Source: CAWBLP01 sp963789495
Lineage (GTDB): Bacteria > Pseudomonadota > Alphaproteobacteria > Acetobacterales > Acetobacteraceae
Reading direction: 5' to 3'
Assembly (NCBI GenBank): GCA_963789495.1
Contig: CAWBLP010000015.1
Location: 62,001-126,000, forward strand
Length of the DNA: 64,000 nt
Shown: piece after piece, positions 1 to 8,591 of the stretch
How the letters are laid out: the number at the start of each line of letters is the position of its first letter
Position numbering within the stretch: the stretch's first letter is position 1
Notes under the pieces: generated by a model
The model's input: the letters and a program-made list of their open reading frames with translations, nothing else
What the model was told of the DNA's origin: nothing
Databases searched by the model: none
Translations under genes and position numbers: made by a program

Positions 1-20
1 CGACTTTCACTAGGGCCTCC

Positions 21-50
21 TTCAGCAGGTCATGGCGCGCTTGATATAAT
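21..50 (+). promoter_or_regulatory. Predicted sigma70-type extended -10 promoter
   Basis: A perfect TATAAT (45-50) is preceded by TG at 42-43, giving an extended -10 element. A weak -35-like TTCAGC lies at 21-26 with an 18-base spacer. It points toward the substrate-binding protein gene starting at 158 and leaves a leader of about 100 bases. This is pattern evidence only. Confidence 0.45.
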
Positions 51-157
51 GGGCCGGCGCACCGACTGCGACCGGATACCGACTGCCATCGGAATCGGGC
101 ATTGACCCGATGCGACGGGGGCGTTCCATTGGCACCGGAAAACCGGGGAGGAAAACC

Positions 158-1417
158 ATGCCGATTACACGCCGCACAGCCACGCGTCTTGGTCTGATGC
201 TGCCGGCCGCGTCCTTGTTGTCCCGCAGTGCGGTGGCCGCCGACGCACCGGTGAAGATCGGCTGTCCCTACCCGTTGAGCGGTAATGCGGCTTCTGCCGG
301 CCAGTCCACCAAGCAGGCGATCGAGGTCGCGGTGGACATCATCAACAATGCGCATCCCGAGCTGGCCAAGCTGCCGCTCGCCGCCAATGCCGGTCTGAAA
401 GGCCTCGGCGGCCGGAAGGTAGAAGTCATTTTTGCCGATCATCAGGGCAATCCGGCCACCGCCCAAAGCGAGGTGCTGCGGCTGATCACCCAGGAGCACG
501 TGGTGGCCATCGCCGGCTGCTATCAGTCGAGCTGCACGCTCACCGCCTCGGCGGCAGCGGAACGTTATGGGATTCCGTTCATGGCGCCGGAATCCGCATC
601 GCCGAACCTGACCGAGCGCGGCTTCAAGTGGTTCTTCCGCACGACGCCAATCGGCACCGATTTCGGCATCGCCTATGCGAGCTTCCTGATGGATCTGAAG
701 GGCAAGGGAACGAAGGTCGAAAATGTCGCGGTGGTGAACGAGAACACCGAGTACGGAACCTCCACCGGTGATGCGATCATCGCAGCGGTGAAGGCGAAGG
801 GGCTGAAGACGGATTTGCGGATTCCGTATAACGCCAACTCGTCCGATGTCAGTTCGCAGGTGTTGCAGCTCAAGAGTGCCAACCCCGACGTGGTCGTGTT
901 CATCAGCTACACCTCGGATTCCATCCTGTTCCTGAAGACGATGCACAATCTGGGCTACAAGCCGCCGATCGTGATCGGCGACGATTCCGGATTCTCCGAC
1001 AGCGCCTTCATCGAGGCGGTGAGCGGCCTGGCGCAGGGTGCGGTCAATCGCAGCAGCTTCGAGTCCGGCAAGCCAGGCAGCGTGCCGAATCTGGTGAACG
1101 CGATGTTCCACAAGGCGACCGGGCGCGACCTGGACGATACCTCGGCGCGCGGCATGCAGGGGTTCCTGGCGCTGATGGAGGCGATCGATCGGGCCGGGTC
1201 GACCGAGCCCGCGAAGATCCAGGCCGCGCTCCAGTCGCAGGACCTGAAGCCCGACCAGATCATGATGGGCTACAAGGGCATCAAGTACAACGAGAAGGGA
1301 CAGAACGTCCTGGCGTCGACCTTGCTGGTTCAGCTCAGCGGCAAGAAATATGTCGCGGTCTGGCCCGAGGACTCTGCAGTGCAGAAGCTGGTGCTGCCGT
1401 TCAAGGGCTGGAGCTGA
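158..1417 (+). CDS. ABC transporter substrate-binding protein, branched-chain amino acid/amide type
   Basis: Periplasmic ligand-binding protein of the Peripla_BP_6 (LivK-like) family, 419 aa, expected to deliver an amino acid, amide or aromatic acid to a Liv-type ABC permease. The ATG at 158 is chosen because GGGGAGGA lies just upstream; an in-frame start at 110 would add 16 residues with no ribosome site. The N-terminus (MPITRRTATRLGL then a hydrophobic run ending SAVA) is a signal peptide with a twin-arginine flavour. The mature protein opens with VKIGCPYPLSGNAAS, the usual first strand of the fold. No permease or ATPase genes adjoin it on the right; partners may lie left of the window. The ligand cannot be told from sequence. 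Confidence 0.88.
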   Translation: MPITRRTATRLGLMLPAASLLSRSAVAADAPVKIGCPYPLSGNAASAGQSTKQAIEVAVDIINNAHPELAKLPLAANAGLKGLGGRKVEVIFADHQGNPATAQSEVLRLITQEHVVAIAGCYQSSCTLTASAAAERYGIPFMAPESASPNLTERGFKWFFRTTPIGTDFGIAYASFLMDLKGKGTKVENVAVVNENTEYGTSTGDAIIAAVKAKGLKTDLRIPYNANSSDVSSQVLQLKSANPDVVVFISYTSDSILFLKTMHNLGYKPPIVIGDDSGFSDSAFIEAVSGLAQGAVNRSSFESGKPGSVPNLVNAMFHKATGRDLDDTSARGMQGFLALMEAIDRAGSTEPAKIQAALQSQDLKPDQIMMGYKGIKYNEKGQNVLASTLLVQLSGKKYVAVWPEDSAVQKLVLPFKGWS

Positions 1418-1431
1418 AGGCCGGTCCCAGC

Positions 1432-1745
1432 TTGTGCCACGCATCCGGTTTACTGGTGGGATGCGGCAAGCGATCGGGGCCTTGTTCCGAACCCCACCAG
1501 GAGCCGTTGCCTCCTGGAGCTCCCGCAAAGGCAAACCTTTGCAATCCGTTCGGTTCGGGTTCGGGAGGGCGCGCGGGCGCCTCGGACCAAGCGATCATCA
1601 CGACCGGCCCCCTCCCGAACCCGAACGCTATGTGGATCCAAGGGCTGTGCCCTTGCGGGGTTTCAAGGGGCAGCGCCGCTTGATGGGGGTTCCCGGGCAA
1701 CGCCTCCGACGCTTGCCGCACCGCACCACAAGCCGAGATGCGTTG
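1432..1745. repeat. Dispersed multi-hairpin repeat, copy R1 (near full length)
   Basis: Fills most of the gap between the binding protein and dedA. The two ends are inverted copies of one another: the left starts GTGCCACGCATCC and leads to GATGCGGCAAGCG; the right ends CGCTTGCCGCACCGCACCAC. Inside are short GC palindromes in a fixed order, including a CCTCC/GGAGG block at about 1504-1523, an AAAGGCAAACCTTT block, an AAGGGCTGTGCCCTT block and a GGGGCAGCGCC block. Bases 1504-1517 read CCGTTGCCTCCTGG, an unoccupied version of the site used by the IS110 copies elsewhere in the window. Confidence 0.8.
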
Positions 1746-1797
1746 ATCCGCGCGCCGCATCACCCCATACCAGCCTTATGCTTGATGATACGGGCTC

Positions 1798-2445
1798 ATG
1801 CTGCACACGCACACGCTGATCGGCTTTCTGCATGACTATGGCTATTGGGCCCTGGCGGTGGTGGTCGGACTGGAAAGCCTGGGCCTGCCTCTGCCCGGGG
1901 AAGGCCTGCTGATCGCGGCCGCCCTGGTGGCTGGGGCGACCCACGAAATGAGTGTCCCCATGGTGATCGCCACCGCGGCGCTGGGGGCCATCTGCGGGCA
2001 GATCGCCGGCTATGGGATCGGTCGCGGCGTCGGCACCAGGCTGCTGCGCCGCTACGGCCGCCACATCTTCCTGCCGCCGCGACGGCTCGCCCTGGGCCGG
2101 CTGCTATTCCGCCGCCACGGCACCAAGCTGATCATCGTCGGCCGCTTCATCATTGTGCTCCGCACCATCGCCGCCCTGCTGGCCGGCGCCAACACCATGC
2201 CGTGGTGGCGCTTCATGTTCGCCAATGTCGTCGGCAGCATCGCCTGGGCCGCGTTCTACGGCATTGCCGTCTCGGCACTCGGCCGGCAGATGAAGCACAT
2301 GGCCGGGCCGATCGGCATCGGCGTTGGGGTCGCGGCCGCCCTGGCCGCCGGCGTCGCCTGGCTGATCATGCACCGCCATGAAAAGCGCCTGACCGCGGTG
2401 CCCGCGCACCGACAGCCGGCGCCGAGCGTGGACTGGACCGCCTGA
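1798..2445 (+). CDS. DedA family (VTT/SNARE-associated) inner membrane protein
   Basis: A 215-aa polytopic membrane protein of the DedA superfamily, whose characterised members are undecaprenyl-phosphate or phospholipid flippases. Family hallmarks are visible: an early acidic/proline motif (ESLGLPLPGEG, about residues 27-37), then FRRHG and GRFIIVLRTIAALLAG, the conserved F-x-R and G/R-rich half-helices, followed by W-R-F and further transmembrane helices. The C-terminal 25 residues are a polar cytoplasmic tail. The length matches the family (about 200-220 aa). It is monocistronic or loosely linked to the SDR gene 97 bases downstream. Which lipid it moves is not predictable. Confidence 0.85.
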   Translation: MLHTHTLIGFLHDYGYWALAVVVGLESLGLPLPGEGLLIAAALVAGATHEMSVPMVIATAALGAICGQIAGYGIGRGVGTRLLRRYGRHIFLPPRRLALGRLLFRRHGTKLIIVGRFIIVLRTIAALLAGANTMPWWRFMFANVVGSIAWAAFYGIAVSALGRQMKHMAGPIGIGVGVAAALAAGVAWLIMHRHEKRLTAVPAHRQPAPSVDWTA

Positions 2446-2542
2446 CCCTGCTGCCTGCCGCACGGCAACACTGCGTCGGTGGCAATCGACGGGCCGCAGC
2501 CGCAATGCCAGAACTCCGTCGGCACGGAACAGGAGCACACCG

Positions 2543-3331
2543 ATGAGCGATACCGGACAGGGCAGGCTTGCCGTCATCATCGGCGGCGGCAATGGGATCG
2601 GCGCCGCAACCGCCCAGTTGATGGCCCAGCGCGGCTGGCAGATCGCCATCATCGACCGTGACCTGGACAAGGCCCGTGCGGTGGCCGGCGAGGTGAAGGG
2701 CCGCGCCTATCATGGCGATGTGACCGATGCGGCGGTCATGCATGGCCTGGCGCAGGAGATCGAGGCGACGCTGGCCCCGCCCTACGCGCTGGTCGTCTCG
2801 TCCGGCACCTTCCAGGACCCGGTGCCGCCCGACCAGACCCGGCTGGAGGATTGGGACCGCATCATGCGGGTCAATCTGGACGGCGTGTTCTTTGCCAACC
2901 GCGCCTTCGGCCCGGGCATGGCGCGCCGCCGCCAGGGCAGCATCGTCAACATCGCGTCGATCATCGGGCTGGGCGGCACGCCCCTGCATGCTTATGGCTC
3001 GACCAAGGCGGCCGTGATCAACCTGACCGAGTCGCTCGCCGGCGAATGGGGCCGCGCCGGCGTGCGGGTGAACGCTGTATCGCCCGGTGTGACGCTGGTG
3101 CCGCGGGTGCTGGCCCGACGCCAGGCCGGGGCCCGGTATCGCGGCGACCCCGGCGAGCACACCGCGCTCGGGCGCTGCGCCGAACCCTCGGAAGTGGCGG
3201 AATCCATTGAATTCCTGCTGTCGGACCGCGCCTCGGCGATCACCGGGATCAACCTCACCATCGATTGCGGCTGGGCGGCTGGCCGGGGCTGGGTGATGTA
3301 CGGCGGCGTGCGGCCCGCCCCCGCGGCTTGA
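2543..3331 (+). CDS. SDR family NAD(P)-dependent oxidoreductase
   Basis: Short-chain dehydrogenase/reductase of 262 aa, soluble. The cofactor motif GGGNGIG is at residues 14-20, an acidic residue after beta-2 (IIDRD) suggests NAD(H) preference, NIAS sits in the middle, and the catalytic pair Y151/K155 lies in AYGSTKAAV. The PG motif (VSPGV) follows. The C-terminal tail (CGWAAGRGW...YGG) is typical of a sugar/polyol or 3-oxoacyl-like SDR subgroup. GGAG lies upstream of the ATG. Its stop overlaps a possible TTG start for the MFS gene, so the two may be co-transcribed. The substrate is unknown. Confidence 0.88.
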   Translation: MSDTGQGRLAVIIGGGNGIGAATAQLMAQRGWQIAIIDRDLDKARAVAGEVKGRAYHGDVTDAAVMHGLAQEIEATLAPPYALVVSSGTFQDPVPPDQTRLEDWDRIMRVNLDGVFFANRAFGPGMARRRQGSIVNIASIIGLGGTPLHAYGSTKAAVINLTESLAGEWGRAGVRVNAVSPGVTLVPRVLARRQAGARYRGDPGEHTALGRCAEPSEVAESIEFLLSDRASAITGINLTIDCGWAAGRGWVMYGGVRPAPAA

Positions 3332-3372
3332 GCACCACTGCCCGGCCGGCCGGCGGCGGCACCCTGCGGGAC

Positions 3373-4536
3373 ATGCCGGTCTGGCCGCTGGCCGCCACGT
3401 TGGCGGTGCAGACCCTGGCCACCATGGCGCTGTTCTCGCTGCCGGCGATCGCGCCGGAGGTGGCGCGCGACCTGCGCGTCAACGGCACCCTGGTAGGCGG
3501 GTTCGTGGCGACCGCGTACGGGACCGGCATCATCTCTGCCCTGTTGTCGCCCGGACTGATCCATCGCTACGGCGGCGTGCGGGCCACCCAGGCCGTGCTG
3601 CTGGCCGCCGCCGGCATGCTGCTGGTGGCCGTGGGTGAGAGCAGCGTGGCCGGTTTCGCGGTTGGCGCCGTCGTGCTGGGGCTGGGCTACGGTGCCGCGG
3701 CCCCCGCCAGCACCCATCTGCTGGTGCCGCACACGCCCAGATCCGTGTTCAACATGGTGATGTCGCTGCGCCAGATCGGCGTGCCGCTCGGCGGGGTGCT
3801 GGGTTCGCTCATCCTGCCGCCGCTGACGCTCGCCATCGGCTGGCGGGCCGCGCTGCTGACCGAGCTGGTGCCGATGCTGCTGCTGATGGCGCTGATGGAA
3901 ATCCCCCGGCAGCGTTGGGATGCCGATCGCGACCCGACCCGGCCGGCATTCGGCCGCACGCTGCTGCAGCCATTCGCCATGCTGCGCGATCGCCGGATCC
4001 GCCGGCTGTCCGTCGCCAGCTTCGTCTATTCCGGCATGCAGCTCAGCTTCGTCGCCTTCATGACCGTGCAGCTCACCACGACGGCCGGGTTCGACCTGGT
4101 GTCGGCTGCGCGGATGCTGGCGGCCTACCAGATCTCCGGCACGGTGACCCGGCCGATCTGGGGCTGGATCGCGGATCGCTGGCTCACCCCGGGCCAGACC
4201 CTGGCGGTGCATGGGCTGGGCATGGCCGCCGCGGCGGTGCTGGCGGGGGAGTTCGGTGCCGGCTGGCCGGCCTGGGCGATCCTGGCGGTGACGTTGCTCG
4301 CCGGCTGCACCGCCGGCGGCTACACCGGCGTGGCCTATGCCGAATACGCGGCGCTGGGCGGGATCCGCCGCACCGAGGCCACCGGCCTGGGCACCGCCAT
4401 GATGTTCGCCGCGGTCATGCTGATCCCACCTTTGTTCGGCTTCGCGGTCACCATGCTGGGCAGCTACGGCCCGCCGTTCATCACCATGGCCGTGCTGGCG
4501 CTGTTCAGCGCGCTGCTGCTGCTGTCGCGACGATGA
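3373..4536 (+). CDS. MFS transporter
   Basis: Major facilitator superfamily permease of about 387 aa with around 12 hydrophobic segments and the usual central loop (residues about 180-200: EIPRQRWDADRDPTR). The start is uncertain: the ATG at 3373 (MPVWPLAATLAVQ) puts the first helix at the N-terminus, while a TTG at 3328 overlapping the SDR stop would add 15 residues. The stop overlaps the ATG of the following Smr gene (ATGA), indicating translational coupling. It resembles CynX/NimT- or sugar-efflux-type MFS proteins in general layout, but the substrate cannot be assigned. Confidence 0.85.
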   Translation: MPVWPLAATLAVQTLATMALFSLPAIAPEVARDLRVNGTLVGGFVATAYGTGIISALLSPGLIHRYGGVRATQAVLLAAAGMLLVAVGESSVAGFAVGAVVLGLGYGAAAPASTHLLVPHTPRSVFNMVMSLRQIGVPLGGVLGSLILPPLTLAIGWRAALLTELVPMLLLMALMEIPRQRWDADRDPTRPAFGRTLLQPFAMLRDRRIRRLSVASFVYSGMQLSFVAFMTVQLTTTAGFDLVSAARMLAAYQISGTVTRPIWGWIADRWLTPGQTLAVHGLGMAAAAVLAGEFGAGWPAWAILAVTLLAGCTAGGYTGVAYAEYAALGGIRRTEATGLGTAMMFAAVMLIPPLFGFAVTMLGSYGPPFITMAVLALFSALLLLSRR

Positions 4537-5051
4537 CCGGGCGGAGCCGCGCGTTGACCGATGCCGACCGAGCGGCCTGGGAGGCATATGCAAGCCAGTT
4601 GACTCCCCTGTCCGGCCACGCCGTGCCCGCGCCGCCGGCACCCGCCGCGGTCCTGCCTCCCCAGCCCGCGCCACGCCCGCCGGCCCGCATGCCGCGGCCG
4701 ATCGCGCGTCCCCTGGCGGTGGGTGATGCGCCTGGCGGGGTGGATGGCGCCACGTGGCAGCGGCTGCGGGGCGGCAAGATCCTGGCCATGCGCCGGCTCG
4801 ACCTGCACGGCCTGACCACGCAGCATGCCTTCCACGCCCTGGTCGCGTTCCTGCGCACCGCCCATGCCGACCGGCTGCGCTGCGTCGAAGTGGTCACCGG
4901 ACGCGGCAGCGGCGAGACCGGCGGGGCCATCCGCCGCGAGTTCCCGCTCTGGCTCAACCTGCCGGATATCCGTCCCCTGGTGCTGGCCGCCGCGTATCCG
5001 CATGCCGCCAATCCCGGGTCGGTCCGCCTCCTGCTGCGCCGGGTGCGATGA
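4533..5051 (+). CDS. Smr/MutS2 C-terminal domain protein
   Basis: A 172-aa protein with a proline/alanine-rich N-terminal linker (residues about 30-65) and a C-terminal Smr domain from about residue 85. Both Smr signatures are visible: LDLHGLT and TGRGSGETGG, followed by WLNLP and the family's A-x-GS-x-R end. Stand-alone Smr proteins of this length in proteobacteria are candidate DNA or RNA endonucleases. Its ATG overlaps the MFS stop, and 16 bases separate its stop from the XRE regulator, so the three genes look like one transcript. Confidence 0.87.
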   Translation: MTGRSRALTDADRAAWEAYASQLTPLSGHAVPAPPAPAAVLPPQPAPRPPARMPRPIARPLAVGDAPGGVDGATWQRLRGGKILAMRRLDLHGLTTQHAFHALVAFLRTAHADRLRCVEVVTGRGSGETGGAIRREFPLWLNLPDIRPLVLAAAYPHAANPGSVRLLLRRVR

Positions 5052-5067
5052 CCGGGACCATCCTTCG

Positions 5068-5472
5068 ATGACGCCATTCGGTGCCAGACTGCGGGCACTG
5101 CGCGCCGAACGCGGGGTGACGCTGCGGCAACTGGCCGGCGCGTTGCAGGTTTCGGCCGCCTATCTGTCGGCGCTGGAACATGGCCGCCGCGGCGCGCCGA
5201 GCGCCGGGCTGGTACACCAGGTGAACGAGTTCTTCGGGCTGATCTGGGACGATGCCGAGGAGCTGGCGCAGCTGGCCCGCCTGTCCAACCCGCGGGTCAC
5301 GGTGGACACCGCCGGCCTGACGCCGGAGCAGACTGCGCTGGCCAACCGGCTGGCGCAGGTGATCCATCGCCTGCCGCCGGAGACCGTCGCGGCCCTGCAT
5401 GCGACGCTGGATACCACGACGCCGCAGTCCAAGCCGCGGCTGCGGCGTGCCGCGGTGCAGGGCCGAACCTGA
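5068..5472 (+). CDS. XRE-family helix-turn-helix transcriptional regulator
   Basis: A 134-aa DNA-binding protein. Residues 4-60 form an HTH_XRE domain: FGARLRALRAERGVTLRQLA, then VSAAYLSALEHGRRG with the recognition helix SAAYLSALE. The remainder is a helical segment with a glutamine/arginine-rich tail and no recognisable ligand domain. Start ATG 5068 lies 16 bases after the Smr stop. It converges with the kinase gene (stops abut at 5472/5473). Proximity suggests it may regulate the MFS-Smr run, but this is inference. Confidence 0.88.
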   Translation: MTPFGARLRALRAERGVTLRQLAGALQVSAAYLSALEHGRRGAPSAGLVHQVNEFFGLIWDDAEELAQLARLSNPRVTVDTAGLTPEQTALANRLAQVIHRLPPETVAALHATLDTTTPQSKPRLRRAAVQGRT

Positions 5473-6747
5473 TCAGTCGCGGCGGCGCAGGAATGCGGCG
5501 CGATCTGCCTCCCCGCCGATATGGCTCGCCAGGCTCTGCCACAGCTCCGCCGGGGTGCGCGCCTGCGGCACGGCGCGCCGCACCAGCACCTTCGCGATCG
5601 GCCCCAGATGCTCCGCCAGTGCCTGCTCGGCCCGCACGATCTCTGCCGGCGCCAGCCGCGACCGGGTGGTGGCCGGGGCGATCACCGTCTGGTCGGACTG
5701 CTGCCCGCGCAACGCGCTGGCCATCTCCACCGCCGAACCGAAGCGCTGTTCGGCCCGCTTTGCCATGGCCCGATGCAGCACTGCGGCGAGTGCCGGCGGC
5801 ATGACCTGCGATGCCGCGGTCAAGGCCGGCGGGTGTTCATTCAGCAGCCGGTAGATCACCTCGGTGGCATTGCCGCCACCGAAGGCCCGCGCGCCGGTGA
5901 GCATTTCGTAAAGCACCGCGCCGGCGGAAAACAGATCGCTGCGCGCGTCCACCACGTCGCCACGACATTGTTCGGGCGACATGTAGCTGGGCGTGCCGAT
6001 GATGACGCCGTGATGGGTCATCTCGGAACTGTCGAAGCGGGCAATGCCGAAATCGGTCATCTTCACGCGGTTGCCCGGCAGCAGCAGGATATTCGCCGGC
6101 TTCACATCGCGATGCACGACGCCCAGCGCGTGCGCGCAGGCCAGCGCATCCAGCACCTGCAGCAGCACGGTGACGGCGTCGGCCGGGGCAAAGCGCCCGT
6201 GCTGGCGGATCGCATCCGCGACGGTCTCGCCCTGAACATATTCCATCGCCAGAAACGGGTTGCCGTCGTGCAGGGCAAAGTCATAGATCGCGACGATGTT
6301 GGGATGGGCGCAGCGGCCCGCCGCCTGTGCCTCCCGCTGAAATCGCGTGACGTAATCCGCCTGGTCATCGCCGGCCAGCAGATCGACGCGCACCAGCTTG
6401 ATCGCCACCTTGCGGTCGATCACCGGATCATGCGCCTGGTACACGACGCCCATGGCGCCGCGCCCGAGGAGGCGTTCCACCCGATAGCGGCCGATTGCCT
6501 CCGGCATGCCGGCCGGCCGCTGGTCGTCAGTGTCGAGCAGTTTCATCGCGCTCGCCAGGCTGCGGCGCATGCGGTTGAACGAGGTCGCGAGCGAGGCGAT
6601 CTCATCGCGCCCGCGCACCTCGAATTCCGGCACGTCGAGATTGCCGGTGCTGATCTCGCTGGCGCGGGCGGCAATGCGGCGGATCGGCTTCACCACGATG
6701 TAATGCAGCAGCAGGTTCAGCAGCAGTAGCGTGATCGCGAAGATCAC
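5473..6747 (-). CDS. HAMP-Ser/Thr protein kinase (catalytic part of a broken sensor kinase gene)
   Basis: The intact reading frame covers the second transmembrane helix (residues 1-20), a HAMP linker (about 20-72) and a Hanks-type kinase domain (about 88-345). Visible kinase motifs are the glycine loop LGRGAMGVVY, lysine in VAIKLVR, HRDVKPANI with the catalytic Asp, TDFGIA, and GTPSYMSPEQ in the activation segment. A 75-residue helical tail follows. The sensor half lies immediately upstream on the same strand but in other frames (6748-7401), so the genuine start is almost certainly near 7401 and this frame is a fragment. It would phosphorylate Ser/Thr in response to a periplasmic signal. Confidence 0.85.
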   Translation of the reverse strand: MIFAITLLLLNLLLHYIVVKPIRRIAARASEISTGNLDVPEFEVRGRDEIASLATSFNRMRRSLASAMKLLDTDDQRPAGMPEAIGRYRVERLLGRGAMGVVYQAHDPVIDRKVAIKLVRVDLLAGDDQADYVTRFQREAQAAGRCAHPNIVAIYDFALHDGNPFLAMEYVQGETVADAIRQHGRFAPADAVTVLLQVLDALACAHALGVVHRDVKPANILLLPGNRVKMTDFGIARFDSSEMTHHGVIIGTPSYMSPEQCRGDVVDARSDLFSAGAVLYEMLTGARAFGGGNATEVIYRLLNEHPPALTAASQVMPPALAAVLHRAMAKRAEQRFGSAVEMASALRGQQSDQTVIAPATTRSRLAPAEIVRAEQALAEHLGPIAKVLVRRAVPQARTPAELWQSLASHIGGEADRAAFLRRRD

Positions 6748-7401
6748 GGCGAGGCCGCCGAGGTAGAGCGCGAAGGTCGTGGTTGGCGCGCTGCATCGCG
6801 AGCTGCATCGGCACGGAGACGATCTGGGCGCCGATGACGTCGCCCAGCTTCCAGCCGAAGCCGTTGGTGGTGCCGTACAGGTCGACCATGGAGGCGGGCG
6901 CCGCCTCGGGCGTGGAATGGCAGGTCAGGCAGCTCTTGTCGGTGACGCGGATCGGGCTGCGCGATCGACAGCACGGCCCCGATCGGCGTGGTCCGCGTGT
7001 TGGAGAAATCATGCAGCGTCGGGTTCTGCCGGAACACGGTCGATGATCCCGGCCTCCCAGTCGGTGGCCGATCCGCCGGATTGGTCGGGTTCAGCGCGGC
7101 TTCTTTGTAGTGGTAGTCGGGGAACTGCTTCGTCAGCGCGCGCAGAGTTGTCCTGCGCCGCGTAGAACGGGATGCTCTGCGGCAGGAAGCGGACCTTGTT
7201 CTGTTCGGCCAGCAGCGGGCTGATCTGGGTGTCCGTGTAGTGTCGGATGCGCGGTCCCTGCGCCATCATGAGGCCGCTTGCTGCAGCACCTCGCGGCGGG
7301 CGGTGTCGTGCACCAGCCGCCACGGAACAGGCCGCGACCAGGCCGAGGCCGACCACGAAGGCGCTCAGCATCACCAGGTTGAACTTGGCTTTCAGTCCCA
7401 T
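6748..7401 (-). pseudogene. Frameshifted N-terminal sensor half (Tll0287/DUF3365-like, heme-binding) of the 5473-6747 kinase
   Basis: Reading minus strand from ATG 7401 gives MGLKAKFNLVMLSAFVVGLGL, a first membrane helix typical of DUF3365/Tll0287-like sensors. Further family-like pieces follow in switching frames: KVRFLPQSIPFYAAQ, TDWEAGIID, PIRVTDKSCLTCHST and GFGWKLGDVIGAQIVSVPMQ. The CxxCH heme c motif is encoded at 6917-6931. At least four frame changes are needed to join these to the HAMP-kinase frame. Either the gene has decayed or this stretch contains base-calling errors; conservation of every piece favours a recent or artefactual cause. Confidence 0.7.
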
Positions 7402-8490
7402 GGCGACGCCTTCAGCCGCCGACCAGCTGCGTGGCCTGCTGCCGCGGTCAGGTGGCCGGTCATTCGGCGTGCGCTCGTGCTGCCAGCGGCGGATCGCGGC
7501 GCGGGTTTCCGGTCCGAAGATGCCGTCCACGGTAGCGTCATAATAGCCGAGTTTCGCCAGCGCGGCCTGCACCTGACGGCGCTGCGCGTCGGACATCATG
7601 CGCCTCATCCGGCAGGCTCGGCGCCGGCTTGGCGGCAGCCCCAGGGGGCGCGGGATGGGGAGCGGCAGAGGGGGCGGCGATAGAGGGGGGCGGCGGCGGA
7701 TTGGAGGGGGATGCGGCGAGACCGGCGGCATGCAGAGGCCGGCGCGATTGCCAGCGAACAGCTACTGACCGGCATATGGATGACCGCGATCCGAGGCGTC
7801 GGTTTCGCCTCCAATTGGCGCTGCATCGCGTTCAGCATCTGGTCCGTCGCCAGCGCACCGCTGTTCAGCGCATCGATCAGCGCGGCGGCGAAGCGGCGTG
7901 AGCGGCGTGGTCACCGGCCCGCCCCGGTCACCGCGATCAGCCCGGCGCTATCGGGCAGGTCGGATGGGGCAGTGCGTCCAGCCCGAGATCGGCGGGGGCG
8001 CCGGGTGCCGGAACCAGGTCGAATACCACCAGGGCAGGGCCGGTCTGGTGCCGCGCCAATGGGAGCAGCAGGGCCTTCATCAGGATCCCCTGGCTGAACA
8101 CGTCCTGCGGCCGCAGCAGATCGGCCGAACTGGGCAGGAAGAAGGGCCGCTGGTTCGAACCCGGTGGCGTAGCCGCAGGCATAGATACACCGCGGAGGGT
8201 TTCGGCGCCTTTGCCAGGTGTTCGCCGAACCGGGCCAGGGCGGCGTCGGTCGCGCCGATGCCGGCGTCTTCCTGCTCGACGGCGACGTATCCGACCTTGT
8301 GCAAGGCGGCCGCTACGGCGTGGGCGGAGGTTGCGCAGCCCGGCAGGGCGGGAAGGCTGGGGTAGCCGGCATTGCCCAGGACCAGCGCCTGTCGTGCCGC
8401 CACCGGCCCGGTCATCGCCAGTGCAATGACAAGGACGGCCGGAGCGATGGAGATTAGAAGCGAACCATGCTCCGCGCCTGTAGCGCAGAT
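7402..8490 (-). pseudogene. Frameshifted caspase-like (C14 fold) protein with C-terminal peptidoglycan-binding domain
   Basis: Minus-strand pieces in several frames: a signal-like helix ending MTGPVAARQ, then ALVLGNAGYPSLPALPGC (first strand of a caspase fold), ATSAHAVAAALHKVGY, RFGEHLAKAPKPSAVYLC, then in a second frame FFLPSSADLLRPQDV and LVVFDLVPAPG. In further frames come LNAMQRQLEAKPTPRIAV and a PG_binding_1 domain (VQAALAKLGYYDATVDGIFG...RRWQ, about 7476-7605). Where active caspases carry the His of the GHG motif, the translation reads CGYA, so it is probably a pseudo-protease. It directly precedes the sensor-kinase gene on the same strand. Exact ends are uncertain. Confidence 0.6.
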
Positions 8491-8591
8491 ACGGTCCTTC
8501 TCCGACCACCTCCGTGAGCTTGACCGCGCTGGCCGCCCCGGCTTGGCTGTCCGCCAGCGGGAGGATCCCATGGCAATGCGGACAACCATCG

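Noticed and set aside
2992..4674. 560-aa minus-strand open frame opposite the MFS gene
   Set aside because: Composition is Gln/His/Arg/Gly-rich without any domain; it is the antisense shadow of the MFS gene in GC-rich DNA. The same holds for the long antisense frames at 35024-37381, 36813-38615, 60538-62343 and 62377-63939.
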